DNA of 32,426 nt from Sphingobium sp. (GCA_017745115.1 JAGIAA010000030.1:1-32426), one strand, 5' to 3'; numbered from the stretch's first letter, positions 1-7,960 are shown. Notes: generated by a model not told the origin, from the letters alone. Translations and numbers: made by a program.

Positions 1-395
1 CCGGTGGCTGGGGCGCGGTGCTGCGTTTCAAGGGCAAGGAAAAGGAACTCTCGGGCGGCGAGCCCGACACGACCAACAACCGCATGGAGATGATGGCGGC
101 GATCGAGGGCCTCAAGGCGCTGACCCGCCCCTGTCACGTCAAGCTGTGGACCGACAGCAAATATATGATGGACGGCATCACCAAGTGGATTCACGGCTGG
201 CAGCGCAACGGCTGGCGCACTGCCGACAAGAAGCCGGTCAAGAATGCCGATCTCTGGCAGGCGCTGCTCGCCGCCGTCGCCCCGCACCGGGTCGAATGGC
301 ATTGGGTGAAAGGGCATGCCGGCCACCCGGAGAACGAGCGGGCCGACAAGCTCGCCTGCGCCGCCGCGGAAGCCGCGCGAATACCCGCGAGCTGA
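1..395 (+). CDS. rnhA: Ribonuclease HI, 3' part (5' end outside window)
   Basis: This gene is cut by the left edge. The reading frame is open from base 3, where it reads GGWGAVLRF, the first beta-hairpin of RNase HI. The enzyme degrades the RNA strand of RNA-DNA hybrids in the cytoplasm, removing primers and R-loops. Three of the four acidic catalytic residues are visible: Glu in [12 protein letters not shown], Asp in [11 protein letters not shown] and Asp in ENERADKLA. The first Asp lies upstream of the window. The basic handle region ([17 protein letters not shown]) and the late His motif HWVKGHAGH are intact. About 130 residues are present, so only the N-terminal 15-20 residues should be missing. 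The gene ends 130 bases before the next start. Identification is firm; its operon partner lies outside the window. Confidence 0.95.
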   Translation, partial: GGWGAVLRFKGKEKELSGGEPDTTNNRMEMMAAIEGLKALTRPCHVKLWTDSKYMMDGITKWIHGWQRNGWRTADKKPVKNADLWQALLAAVAPHRVEWHWVKGHAGHPENERADKLACAAAEAARIPAS

Positions 396-452
396 GGATT
401 TCGCATAGTCGATTTGGCGCGCGGGGATCGCGTCATTTTCATGTCATCGATG

Positions 453-481
453 TTGGGCAAATGAACCTATCCGATTATATA
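453..481 (+). promoter_or_regulatory. Candidate sigma70-type promoter with overlapping palindrome upstream of the protease-nuclease gene
   Basis: TTGGGC (453-458) is followed after exactly 17 bases by TATATA (476-481), a plausible -35/-10 pair about 45 bases before the chosen start. The -10 hexamer sits between the inverted arms CCGAT (471-475) and ATCGG (481-485), which could be an operator half-site pair. The stretch is distinctly AT-richer than its surroundings. The call rests on pattern only. Confidence 0.4.
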
Positions 482-525
482 TCGGTGAGGGACGAGTCCA
501 TTTGCCGATAGTGGGGGAGGCAAGG

Positions 526-2730
526 ATGACTGGTGCCCAACAGGATCGATTTCATGCGCTTTCGGTGCGAGATCTTCTCGATGCCCGAGAAGCATATCAT
601 GTCCATTTATCCAACAAGACCAATGTCTTCGCGACCGCGATCGGCCTCTACCTGATCCGGGACGATGGCGACGCGGACGACAAGAAGCCCGGCATTCATG
701 AGCGTAAGGCGACCGCGCCACCACGCAGGCTCACCAATTCGAGCGTGAGGGACTGGTCCTGGCCGTGCGTCCTCGTCTTCGTGCGGGAATGGGCGAAGCG
801 CAAGGACATGGCCCATTCGCCCGAGAACATCGTGCCGCCTTTCCTTTATCTGCCGGACGGGCGCGTCATCCCCGTCTGCGTCGTCGAAGCGGGTCCGGGC
901 GAGGTCGACCATCTCGTCGCACCCGGCGTTTATCCGAGCGACCTGATCGGCGGCGGCTATCCTTGCCTCGCCGACGTGCAAGGCGTGCGGCGCTCCGGCT
1001 CCATCGGGTGCCTGGTCACGGACGGCGATGGCGTGTTCGCGCTCACCAATCGCCATGTCGCCGGGCCCGAGGGGCGCGAGATTTCGACGCTCGTCGCAGG
1101 CGCGCGTCGGCGCATCGGCATCAGCGCCGGGCAGGCCGTCGGCAAGAAGCCGTTCGAACAGGTCTATCCCGGCTGGGCGGGCTCGCGGGTGCTCGCCAAT
1201 CTCGATGCCGGGCTGGTCCGCGTCGACGACGTCAACGATTGGACGGCGCAGGTCTACGGCATTGGCGAAATGGGCCCGATCTTCGATCTCAACACGACCA
1301 ACTTCGACCTTAACCTCATCGGCCTCGATGTGCGCGCGCATGGGGGCACCTCCGGTGCGATCTCCGGCCAGATCGCAGCCTTGTTCTTCCGCTACAAGAG
1401 CGTCGCCGGCACCGACTATGTGAGCGATTTCCTGATCGGCCCCCGCACCGGCAAGGACCTGCTGGGGACGCTGCCCGGCGACTCCGGCACGCTCTGGTTC
1501 CACGATCCGGCCGAGCCCGCGCAAGGCCGTCAGGCGCCACGTCTCAGCCCGATCGCAATGCAGTGGGGCGGGCAAGCGCTCGTCGCAGGGGATGGCGGCA
1601 CCAGCGCGACCTACGCTCTCGCCTCCTGCCTTGCGACGATCTGCCGTGAGCTCGAAGTCGATATCATCGCCGACTGGAACAGCGGCATTCCGGAGACATG
1701 GGGTGTCGTCGGCCATGTGAAGGTCGGTGCGCTGGCCTGCGAGCTGATCGGCGAGGCAGGCTTTGCAGCGGATGCCAAGCTGAAGGCCGTGTTCGGGCTT
1801 AACCTGGAAAATATCGGCATGTCCGACGCCGCGCTTCACCAGAGCGGCCGGCCGGACACCCCGGGGTTCGCCCCGCTCGCGGATGTCGCGGACTTGGTCT
1901 GGCGCAACACGCGCAAGATCGATTCCTCGAACCACTTCGCCGACATGGATCAGGTGGTGCCGACCGGAAAGTTCGCCGGAAAGTCGCTGATCGATCTGAC
2001 GAAGAACGGGGCCCACATCAATCCGGACGACTGGAACCGCTTTTACGCAGATCTCGGCGTCGACAAGCGCGGCGCCCTGCCCTTCCGGGTCTGGTCGATC
2101 GCAGATGAGATGGTCGACTATGCGCGTGACGGCGACGTGCTGCGCTTTGTGTGCGCAGGCGGCGTCATGGCGCATTATCTCGGCGATGCTTGCCAGCCCC
2201 TGCACATCTCCCGCCTGCATCATGGGCCTGAAGGCGGAAGCGAGGCCGAAAAGGGTGTGCATGAGGCGTATGAGACCAAGATGCTCGACGCGAACCGTGA
2301 CGCGCTCATCCAGAAGATCGCGCAGAAGCGTGCGCAAAAGGCCGTTCCCCAAGCCTGGCAGGGCGGCGGCGAGAAAGCCGCGCTCGAGACCGTCCGGCTG
2401 ATGCACCGCACGGTGAAAGCGCTGCCGCCGCTGGAGATCGTCGAACTCTACAACAGCCTTTCCGGCCGTCAGCGGCTCATCACCATGTGGCAGAAGCTCG
2501 GCGACCGCACCGCTTCACGCATCCTCGACGGCGCGTGGACGCTCGCGGGTATCTGGCAGGGCACCTGGGCGGAGGGACGCAGCAAGCCTGGCGCGAAGCC
2601 GGTCAATTTCCCGAACCAGGCTTTCGCCCATGACGAGCTGTCGGCGCTCTACAAGGACAAGAATTTCGCGCCGTCCTACGCGCTCAAGAACCTGAAGCTG
2701 GTGAACGGCCGGCTGGTCAACACCAGCTGA
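526..2730 (+). CDS. Trypsin-like serine protease fused to S1/P1-nuclease / Zn-phospholipase C domain
   Basis: The product is 734 residues from ATG 526, which has GGAGG five bases upstream; a TTG at 502 is possible but lacks a ribosome site. Residues 1-150 match nothing I recognise. Residues 155-325 look like a chymotrypsin-fold protease, with His177 (ALTNRHVAG), Asp227 (NLDAGL) and Ser320 (LPGDSGTLW). Residues 392-690 carry the full zinc ligand pattern of S1/P1 nucleases and PC-PLC: Trp392 and His397 (WGVVGH), Asp456, His470 (NHFADMD), His550-x3-Asp554-x5-His560 (HYLGDACQPLH) and His579-x3-Glu583 (GVHEAYE). No signal peptide or membrane helix is visible, although both families are usually secreted. 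The zinc domain could cut nucleic acid or phospholipid: Trp-x4-His is nuclease-like, while the final Glu and the 14-residue Asp-His spacing are PLC-like. It appears to be a single-gene unit. The domain assignment is good; substrate and biological role are unknown. Confidence 0.85.
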   Translation: MTGAQQDRFHALSVRDLLDAREAYHVHLSNKTNVFATAIGLYLIRDDGDADDKKPGIHERKATAPPRRLTNSSVRDWSWPCVLVFVREWAKRKDMAHSPENIVPPFLYLPDGRVIPVCVVEAGPGEVDHLVAPGVYPSDLIGGGYPCLADVQGVRRSGSIGCLVTDGDGVFALTNRHVAGPEGREISTLVAGARRRIGISAGQAVGKKPFEQVYPGWAGSRVLANLDAGLVRVDDVNDWTAQVYGIGEMGPIFDLNTTNFDLNLIGLDVRAHGGTSGAISGQIAALFFRYKSVAGTDYVSDFLIGPRTGKDLLGTLPGDSGTLWFHDPAEPAQGRQAPRLSPIAMQWGGQALVAGDGGTSATYALASCLATICRELEVDIIADWNSGIPETWGVVGHVKVGALACELIGEAGFAADAKLKAVFGLNLENIGMSDAALHQSGRPDTPGFAPLADVADLVWRNTRKIDSSNHFADMDQVVPTGKFAGKSLIDLTKNGAHINPDDWNRFYADLGVDKRGALPFRVWSIADEMVDYARDGDVLRFVCAGGVMAHYLGDACQPLHISRLHHGPEGGSEAEKGVHEAYETKMLDANRDALIQKIAQKRAQKAVPQAWQGGGEKAALETVRLMHRTVKALPPLEIVELYNSLSGRQRLITMWQKLGDRTASRILDGAWTLAGIWQGTWAEGRSKPGAKPVNFPNQAFAHDELSALYKDKNFAPSYALKNLKLVNGRLVNTS

Positions 2731-2743
2731 CGCGGTCAGTCGG

Positions 2744-3244
2744 TCAGTTGCACTTGGCGCAGGTGCCGAGCACTTCGATCACCGGGCGCTCGGGACTGAA
2801 GCCCGACAGGACGGCGACGCTGCGCACCTGTTCGGTCAGCGCGTCGTCGTCGACATGAGTCGTCGCGCCGCATTCCCTGCACACCAGGAAGATGCAGTCG
2901 TGCATGCAGCCGGGATGGGCATTGGCGATATAGGCATTGGCGCTCTCGACGCGCTGCGCGAGGTTGTTCGCCACGAACAGGTCGAGGATGCGATAGACGC
3001 TGTTGGGCGCCACGCGCTTGCCGCGCCGCTGCGAGACCTTGTCGGCGATGTCATAGGCTGATGACGGCTTGTCCTCAGCGGCCAGCACCGCGAAGATGTC
3101 ACTGCGCATGTCCGTCCACTGCTCGCCCTTGCTCTCCAGCATGGCGCGCGCCGCCTGGGCAAGCTTGTTGCCCGTCGGTTCGCGGTGATCGTGGCGATGG
3201 TCATGCGCGTGATCATGACCTTGGCTATGTGTGTGGCCGCTCAT
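2744..3244 (-). CDS. zur: Fur-family zinc uptake regulator (Zur-like) with His-rich N-terminus
   Basis: This is a 166-residue Fur-superfamily repressor. Residues 1-25 hold about nine histidines in Asp-His steps, a likely metal-binding tail. A winged helix follows at about 35-105 (SSAYDIADKVSQRRGKR then APNSVYRILDLFV, the recognition region). The C-terminal dimerisation and metal domain carries the pairs CRECG and CAKCN, which normally hold structural zinc. The HPGCMHDC segment and lack of a typical iron-Fur signature favour Zur over Fur, and the His tail also suits a zinc sensor. Zur with bound zinc normally represses zinc importer genes, but no such transporter is nearby. The gene converges on the protease-nuclease gene with only 13 bases between the stops. 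I saw no obvious Zur box in 3245-3381. Confidence 0.85.
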   Translation of the reverse strand: MSGHTHSQGHDHAHDHRHDHREPTGNKLAQAARAMLESKGEQWTDMRSDIFAVLAAEDKPSSAYDIADKVSQRRGKRVAPNSVYRILDLFVANNLAQRVESANAYIANAHPGCMHDCIFLVCRECGATTHVDDDALTEQVRSVAVLSGFSPERPVIEVLGTCAKCN

Positions 3245-3381
3245 GTCCCTAATCTAGGCCTTGCGGGCATCCGCGACAAGCCTGACCGAAGAGGCCGCAG
3301 CCCTGGACCTGAACGGGTCATGGCATCTGCCGAAAAGTTGGTTTAGATAAATGGACAGAATCAACAAAGGGAGGAGCTGCG

Positions 3382-4452
3382 ATGGCCATCACCAGCACAT
3401 TCGCCGGAACATTTGGACGTTTTGCGGCGGGCTTTGCGCTCGCCGGCCTCGTTGCGGCGGCGCCGCTCGCGGCGCAGCCATCCGGCCCCGGCGGACCTGC
3501 GCCGCTCGCCAAGCAGCCGGCGAACGTCAACGTCGTCACCGTCCACGGCAAGTCCCTCGAGGGCAATCTCGAGGGTGACCCGACCGACATCAAGGTGATC
3601 GTGGCGCTGCCGCCGAACTACGGCAAGGACACCAAGAAGCGCTATCCGGTCGTCTATTTCCTCCACGGCTATTTCTTCAACGTCGACCAGATCGACGGCC
3701 TCGCCCATTTCGGCGACGCGGTCTCGGACGAGGCCAAGAAGGGCCATGAATTCATCCTCGTCGCGCCCGATGGCGGCCGCACCAAATGGGCCGGCTCCAT
3801 GTGGTCGAGCTCGCCGACCATCGGCGACTGGGAAGGCTTCGTGTCGAAGGATCTCGTATCCTACATCGACTCGCACTATCGCACGCTCGCCAAGCCCGCC
3901 TCGCGCGGTCTCGGCGGCCACTCCATGGGCGGCTACGGCACCTGGCGTATCGCCATGAAGCACCCCGGCATCTTCGGCGCGGCCTATGGCATGAGCGCCT
4001 GCTGCATGTCGGCACGCACGACCAATGCCGGCGACGCCAAGATCGAGAAGATGTCGATCGAGGAAGCCTCGAAGGCCGGCTTCGGCGAGCGCGCCGCGAT
4101 CGCCTCGGCCGCCGGCTGGGCGTCCAACCCGACCAAGCCGCCCTTCTATTTCGACTGGCTGACCAAGGATGGCGCCGCCCAGCCCGAGGTCATCGCGCAG
4201 TGGGCCGCCAACGCGCCGCTCGCCATGCTTTCGCAATATGTGCAGAACCTGAAGACCTATCAGGCGCTGGGCATCGAGATCGGCACCAAGGACGGGCTGA
4301 TCGGCGACAACCGCAAGCTCAACGCGTTGTTTGATCAGTATGGGCTGAAGCACGACTATGCGGAGTTCGACGGCGGTCATGCCGAGCGTTTCGCCGAGCG
4401 CGTCCGCATCGGCCTGATCCCCTTCTTCGAGAAGAACCTCGCGACGAAGTGA
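3382..4452 (+). CDS. Secreted esterase, alpha/beta hydrolase fold (esterase D / antigen 85-like)
   Basis: The 356-residue product starts with a Sec signal peptide (hydrophobic stretch about residues 13-30, probable cleavage after AAPLAA). ATG 3382 follows a strong AGGGAGGAG ribosome site. The mature part is a serine esterase of the esterase D/antigen 85 group: the nucleophile elbow GGHSMGG puts the catalytic Ser at 181, His333 lies in FDGGHAERF, and the acid is probably Asp304 or Asp309. VVYFLHGY (91-98) is the oxyanion-hole region. It should hydrolyse ester bonds of an unidentified substrate in the periplasm or outside. Members of this fold range from carbohydrate esterases to S-formylglutathione hydrolases; the signal peptide argues against the latter, which is cytoplasmic. 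It diverges from the Zur gene and converges on dctA. Confidence 0.85.
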   Translation: MAITSTFAGTFGRFAAGFALAGLVAAAPLAAQPSGPGGPAPLAKQPANVNVVTVHGKSLEGNLEGDPTDIKVIVALPPNYGKDTKKRYPVVYFLHGYFFNVDQIDGLAHFGDAVSDEAKKGHEFILVAPDGGRTKWAGSMWSSSPTIGDWEGFVSKDLVSYIDSHYRTLAKPASRGLGGHSMGGYGTWRIAMKHPGIFGAAYGMSACCMSARTTNAGDAKIEKMSIEEASKAGFGERAAIASAAGWASNPTKPPFYFDWLTKDGAAQPEVIAQWAANAPLAMLSQYVQNLKTYQALGIEIGTKDGLIGDNRKLNALFDQYGLKHDYAEFDGGHAERFAERVRIGLIPFFEKNLATK

Positions 4453-4463
4453 GTTCGCTGCCT

Positions 4464-4565
4464 TAGCCCCTCTCCTTTAGGGGAGGGGTTGGGGTGGGGC
4501 CTGCCACATTGCAGATCGCTTCGCGACACCCACCCCCTACCCCTCCCTTGAAATGGAGGGGCTTT
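4464..4565. repeat. Imperfect inverted repeat between convergent genes, possible bidirectional terminator
   Basis: A C-rich arm at 4464-4500 (AGCCCCTCTCC...GGGGTGGGGC) is answered by a near reverse complement at 4528-4565 (CACCCACCCCCTACCCCT...GGAGGGGCTTTT). Each arm folds on its own: CCCCTCTCC/GGGGAGGGG and CCCCTCCC/GGAGGGG. The element fills the gap between the esterase and dctA stops and ends in a short T run on the plus strand. It looks like a dispersed sphingomonad intergenic repeat that may also end transcription. Confidence 0.65.
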
Positions 4566-5840
4566 TCATTGACGCTCCCTTCCCAGCGCCCGCTCCAGCA
4601 TTCCCCGATCCAGCGCCCCTTCCCATTTCGCCACGACGATCGTCGCGACGGCATTGCCGATGATGTTCGTGATCGCCCGGCATTCGCTCATGAAACGGTC
4701 GATGCCGAGGATCAGCGCCATGCCCGCCACAGGCACGCTCGGCACGATGGCGAGTGTCGCCGCGAGCGTGATGAAGCCCGACCCGGTCACGCCCGCCGCG
4801 CCCTTGCTCGAGATGATTGCGACGCCCAGCAGCGCGAGTTGCTGTCCGAGGCTGAGGTCCACGCCGCATGCCTGCGCGATGAACAGCGCCGCCAGCGTCA
4901 TGTAGATGTTCGTGCCGTCCAGGTTGAAGCTGTAGCCAAGGGGAATGACCAGGCCGACCACGCCCGGGTCGCAACCGGCCGCCTCCAGCCGCTTCATCAG
5001 CGGCGGCAGCGCAGCCTCCGACGATGACGTGCCCAGCACCAGCAGCAGCTCGTCCTTGAGGTAGGCGAGCAGGCGGAAGATCGAGAAACCCCCCGCACGC
5101 GCGATCAGGCCCAGCACGACGAGTACGAAAAGCGCCGATGTCAGATAGAAGGTCGCCAGGAGCCGCAGCAGATAATCGAGCACGTCCGGCCCATATTTGC
5201 CGACGGTGAAGGCCATGGCTGCGAAGGCGCCGATGGGCGCCGCGCGCATCACGATGGCGACGATGCGGAAGACGATGACCGCGAGCCGGTCTACCAGGTC
5301 GATCACGGGCTGCGCGGGCTCGCCGACCAGCGCGATGGCAATGCCGGTCAACACCGAGACGAACAGGATCTGCAGGATCGATCCCTCGGCGAGCGGCGAC
5401 ACCAGGGTCTTGGGAATGATCGCCAGCAGGAACTCGGTGACCGAGCTGTGCTGTGCCTGCTCGACATAAGGCGCGACCGCCGCGCTATCGAGTGTCGCGG
5501 GATGGATACCGAGTCCCGCGCCCGGCTGAACGACATTGGCAACGATCAGGCCGATGGCGAGCGCGAAGGACGAGACCACGATGAAATAGCCGAACGCCCG
5601 CGCAGCAACGCGGCCCAGTTCGCCAAGCGCACGCATATGAGCGATGCCGCTCACCAACGTCAGGAAGATGACGGGTGCGATGACCATCTTGATCGCCGCG
5701 ATGAACGCATCGGATAGCGGCTTCATCGCGCTGCCCCAGCCGGGCTTGAGGACGCCGAGCAGCACGCCCAGCGCGATCGCGATCAGCACCTGCACATAGA
5801 GATGCCGCCACCAGCCGCCCTTTGCCTGTGTCGCCGTCAT
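4566..5840 (-). CDS. dctA: Dicarboxylate/amino acid:cation symporter (DctA/GltP family)
   Basis: This is a 424-residue inner-membrane symporter of the DAACS/SLC1 family, which brings in C4-dicarboxylates or glutamate/aspartate with protons or sodium. The serine-rich hairpin [10 protein letters not shown] (270-279), the transport motif [11 protein letters not shown] (304-314) and the substrate and cation site [12 protein letters not shown] (381-392) are all intact, with hydrophobic segments throughout. I chose ATG 5840 because GGGGAG stands just upstream. The longer frame back to 5978 reads through the repeat at 5878-6006 and would add a hydrophilic tail in front of the first helix. Arg388 in DRFMSECR suggests acidic substrates. 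The gene looks monocistronic, and its exact substrate cannot be told from sequence. Confidence 0.9.
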   Translation of the reverse strand: MTATQAKGGWWRHLYVQVLIAIALGVLLGVLKPGWGSAMKPLSDAFIAAIKMVIAPVIFLTLVSGIAHMRALGELGRVAARAFGYFIVVSSFALAIGLIVANVVQPGAGLGIHPATLDSAAVAPYVEQAQHSSVTEFLLAIIPKTLVSPLAEGSILQILFVSVLTGIAIALVGEPAQPVIDLVDRLAVIVFRIVAIVMRAAPIGAFAAMAFTVGKYGPDVLDYLLRLLATFYLTSALFVLVVLGLIARAGGFSIFRLLAYLKDELLLVLGTSSSEAALPPLMKRLEAAGCDPGVVGLVIPLGYSFNLDGTNIYMTLAALFIAQACGVDLSLGQQLALLGVAIISSKGAAGVTGSGFITLAATLAIVPSVPVAGMALILGIDRFMSECRAITNIIGNAVATIVVAKWEGALDRGMLERALGRERQ

Positions 5841-5877
5841 ATCGCTCCCCTCGCTCATCGCCACATCCATCGCATCA

Positions 5878-6006
5878 TCGTCATTCCCGCGGAGTCGAAG
5901 ACGGGCAAAGCCCAACGCGGGAACCCAGTCAACCGGGCTACTGTGGGCTGGACGCGCATGGGACCGCGCTATCACCACTGGCTTTCCGCTTTCGCGGGAA
6001 TGACGA
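5878..6006. repeat. Palindromic dispersed repeat bounded by TCGTCATTCCCGCG inverted ends
   Basis: TCGTCATTCCCGCG (5878-5891) recurs as its exact reverse complement at 5993-6006. The 14-base termini enclose about 100 bases. The end sequence is a variant of the CGTCATCCCGGCG ends of the element inside ileS, so the two belong to one family. It lies between the divergent dctA and methyltransferase genes and fills about half of the 260-base gap (5841-6100). Confidence 0.75.
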
Positions 6007-6100
6007 ATGTTTCTTGCTGCTGCTTTGACTGCTCCGGACTCAAGGAAATGCCTATCCTGTGATATTATTCCCCATCGGTTTTTGGTGGGAGATTTGTGTC

Positions 6101-7162
6101 ATGGCGGAAGTCGTTGATGTCGCGAAGGTCGAGCAGCTTGCCGGCAAAGTCGTCGGTGATGTGGCGGGTGCGATGGCCCTCTTCATGGCCTATCTCGGAG
6201 ACCAGGCGGGCGTGTTCGATACGCTGGACCGCGCCGGCCGCGTCACGGTTGGCGAACTCGCCGGCAAGACCGGCCTCAATCCCAAATATCTCCACCAGTG
6301 GCTCGGCTCGGTTTCGGCAGCGGGCTATGTGACCTTCCATCCAGAGGACGAGACTTTCTCCCTCACCCCCGAGCAGGCCCTGGTGTTCGGCCGCGAGGGC
6401 CAGCCGGCCTGCATGCAGGGCTTCGTGCAGATCCTGGTGGCGCAATATGCGGGGCAGGAAGCGGCCGTCGAAACCTTCAAGTCGGGCAAGGGCCGGCCGT
6501 GGAGCGATCATCTTCCCTGCTGTTTCTGCGGCACGGACCGCTTCTTCCGGCCTGGCTACATGGTCAATCTTGTCGACAACTGGATCCCCGCTCTCTCCGG
6601 GGTCGAGGACAAACTCAAAGCCGGGGCGAAAGTGGCCGACATCGGCTGCGGTCATGGCTCCTCGACCATCCTCATGGCGCAGGCTTATCCCGCCTCCACC
6701 ATCTTCGGCTTCGACTTCCACGCGCCGTCGATCGAGACAGCCCGGAGCAAGGCGGCGGAGGCCGGCGTCACCAATGTCCGCTTCGAGGTCGCCAAGGCGC
6801 AGGATTATCCGGGTGACGGCTTCGATTTCGCCTGCATCTTCGACGCGCTCCACGACATGGGCGATCCGGTCGGCGCGGCGCGGCACATCCGCAAGACACT
6901 CAAGGACGACGGCACGTTCATGCTGGTCGAGCCGATGGCCGGCGACAGCATGGCTGACAATATGAACCCGATCGGCCAGATCTTCTATGCCGCGTCGACC
7001 ACGATCTGCACGCCTGCGTCGCTGGCGCAGGAAGTCGGCCTGGGCCTCGGCGCACAGGCAGGCCAGAAGCGGCTGACCGAAGTGCTGAACGAGGCTGGCT
7101 TCACCAACGTCCGCCGCGCGTCCGAAACGCCGACGAACATGGTACTCGAAGTGACGGGATAG
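6101..7162 (+). CDS. Class I SAM-dependent methyltransferase with N-terminal winged helix
   Basis: The 353-residue product begins at ATG 6101 with GTGGGAG upstream; the in-frame start at 6059 would add an unlikely [10 protein letters not shown] segment. Residues 1-95 look like the winged-helix dimerisation domain of O-methyltransferase-type proteins (GELAGKTGLNPKYLHQWL). The Rossmann domain carries SAM motif I, VADIGCGHGSS (about 178-188), the acidic end of strand 2 in FGFDFHAP, and later motifs (FDFACIFDALHDMG, MLVEPMAGD). This resembles mycobacterial Rv2258c-type methyltransferases. The linker has a Cys cluster, PCCFCG, of unknown meaning. It should transfer a methyl group to a small molecule in the cytoplasm; the substrate is unknown and neighbours give no hint. 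Confidence 0.85.
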   Translation: MAEVVDVAKVEQLAGKVVGDVAGAMALFMAYLGDQAGVFDTLDRAGRVTVGELAGKTGLNPKYLHQWLGSVSAAGYVTFHPEDETFSLTPEQALVFGREGQPACMQGFVQILVAQYAGQEAAVETFKSGKGRPWSDHLPCCFCGTDRFFRPGYMVNLVDNWIPALSGVEDKLKAGAKVADIGCGHGSSTILMAQAYPASTIFGFDFHAPSIETARSKAAEAGVTNVRFEVAKAQDYPGDGFDFACIFDALHDMGDPVGAARHIRKTLKDDGTFMLVEPMAGDSMADNMNPIGQIFYAASTTICTPASLAQEVGLGLGAQAGQKRLTEVLNEAGFTNVRRASETPTNMVLEVTG

Positions 7163-7404
7163 GGTCTCGCATTTTTCGCTGTCCTACATGCCGCACAGCA
7201 TGTCACGGTCAGCACGGCTCTTTCTCAAGCGGGATATATATCGTCCGGCGCCCCGTCGCGCTGGTTAGCATTTATCGTCCGAAAGCCGTTTTTCCCGGAA
7301 AGGGGTTTTCTGATTCCTTGAGCGCAACCTTCGGAACCTTCGACCATGGACGGCTGCGTACGCGCCGGGTTTTCCCCGTTCGCCGCCGGGGCTATCCGGC
7401 ACGC

Positions 7405-7884
7405 ATGAGTCTCGAATCGGTCCAGGCCTGGCTGGCCATCCATGCGCCCGACATCCCTTTGATCGATCAGGGCGCTTCGACCGCTACCGTTGCCGAGGCA
7501 GCGGTGGCGCTCGGCGTTGCGCCCGCGCAGATCGCCAAGACGCTTTCGCTACGGCTCAAGGACGACGTCGTGCTGCTTGTGACGCGCGGCGATGCGCGGC
7601 TCGACAATCGCAAGACCAAGGAGCGCTTCAGTGCGCGTCCCCGCATGCTGGGTGCCGAGGAAGCAGAAGCGATCACAGGCCATCCCGTCGGCGGCATTTG
7701 CCCCTTCGGCCTCGCCTCGCCGCTCCCGGTCTATTGCGATGTTTCGCTCAAGGATTTCGACCTCGTCTATCCGGCGGCCGGCTCCCGCACCGCGTCGGTC
7801 TGCCTCACGCCGCAGCGCCTCTTCGACCTGGTCGGCACGGGCTGGGTCGACATTTGCTCCTTCGCCGAAGCAGACGGCGCCTGA
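7405..7884 (+). CDS. YbaK/ProX-type aminoacyl-tRNA deacylase
   Basis: The 159-residue single-domain protein belongs to the YbaK/ProXp editing family, which frees mischarged amino acids (for example Cys- or Ala-tRNAPro) in trans. The conserved catalytic-pocket Lys is seen in QIAKTLSL (Lys45), and the family loop appears as PVGGICPFG, equivalent to the GGxxPxG motif of YbaK. ATG 7405 (MSLESVQAW) fits family length; the frame continues upstream to 7318 but those residues are Arg-rich and untypical. The ribosome site is weak. The gene precedes dxs by 76 bases, with no obvious functional link. Specificity (Cys, Ala or another residue) cannot be assigned. Confidence 0.87.
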   Translation: MSLESVQAWLAIHAPDIPLIDQGASTATVAEAAVALGVAPAQIAKTLSLRLKDDVVLLVTRGDARLDNRKTKERFSARPRMLGAEEAEAITGHPVGGICPFGLASPLPVYCDVSLKDFDLVYPAAGSRTASVCLTPQRLFDLVGTGWVDICSFAEADGA

Positions 7885-7960
7885 TCATCCACAATTGAGT
7901 GCGCATGTGTATCCAACGCCAATCGACATTTGGCAGGTGGCACACTAGTTAGGCATTTGC

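Noticed and set aside
607..2406. 599-codon antisense frame opposite the protease-nuclease gene
   Set aside because: High-GC antisense shadow: no recognisable motif, whereas the plus-strand frame has two complete catalytic sites.
1..2730. RNase HI and the protease-nuclease fusion as a joint nucleic-acid system
   Set aside because: Same strand but 130 bases apart with a separate promoter-like sequence. RNase HI is housekeeping; proximity alone is not evidence.
3245..3381. Zur operator in the zur-esterase gap
   Set aside because: No AT-rich palindrome of the expected type could be found by eye.
5841..5978. N-terminal extension of the DctA-type symporter (46 residues)
   Set aside because: It reads through the palindromic repeat (5878-6006), lacks a ribosome site and is unlike the family. 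ATG 5840 has GGGGAG just upstream.
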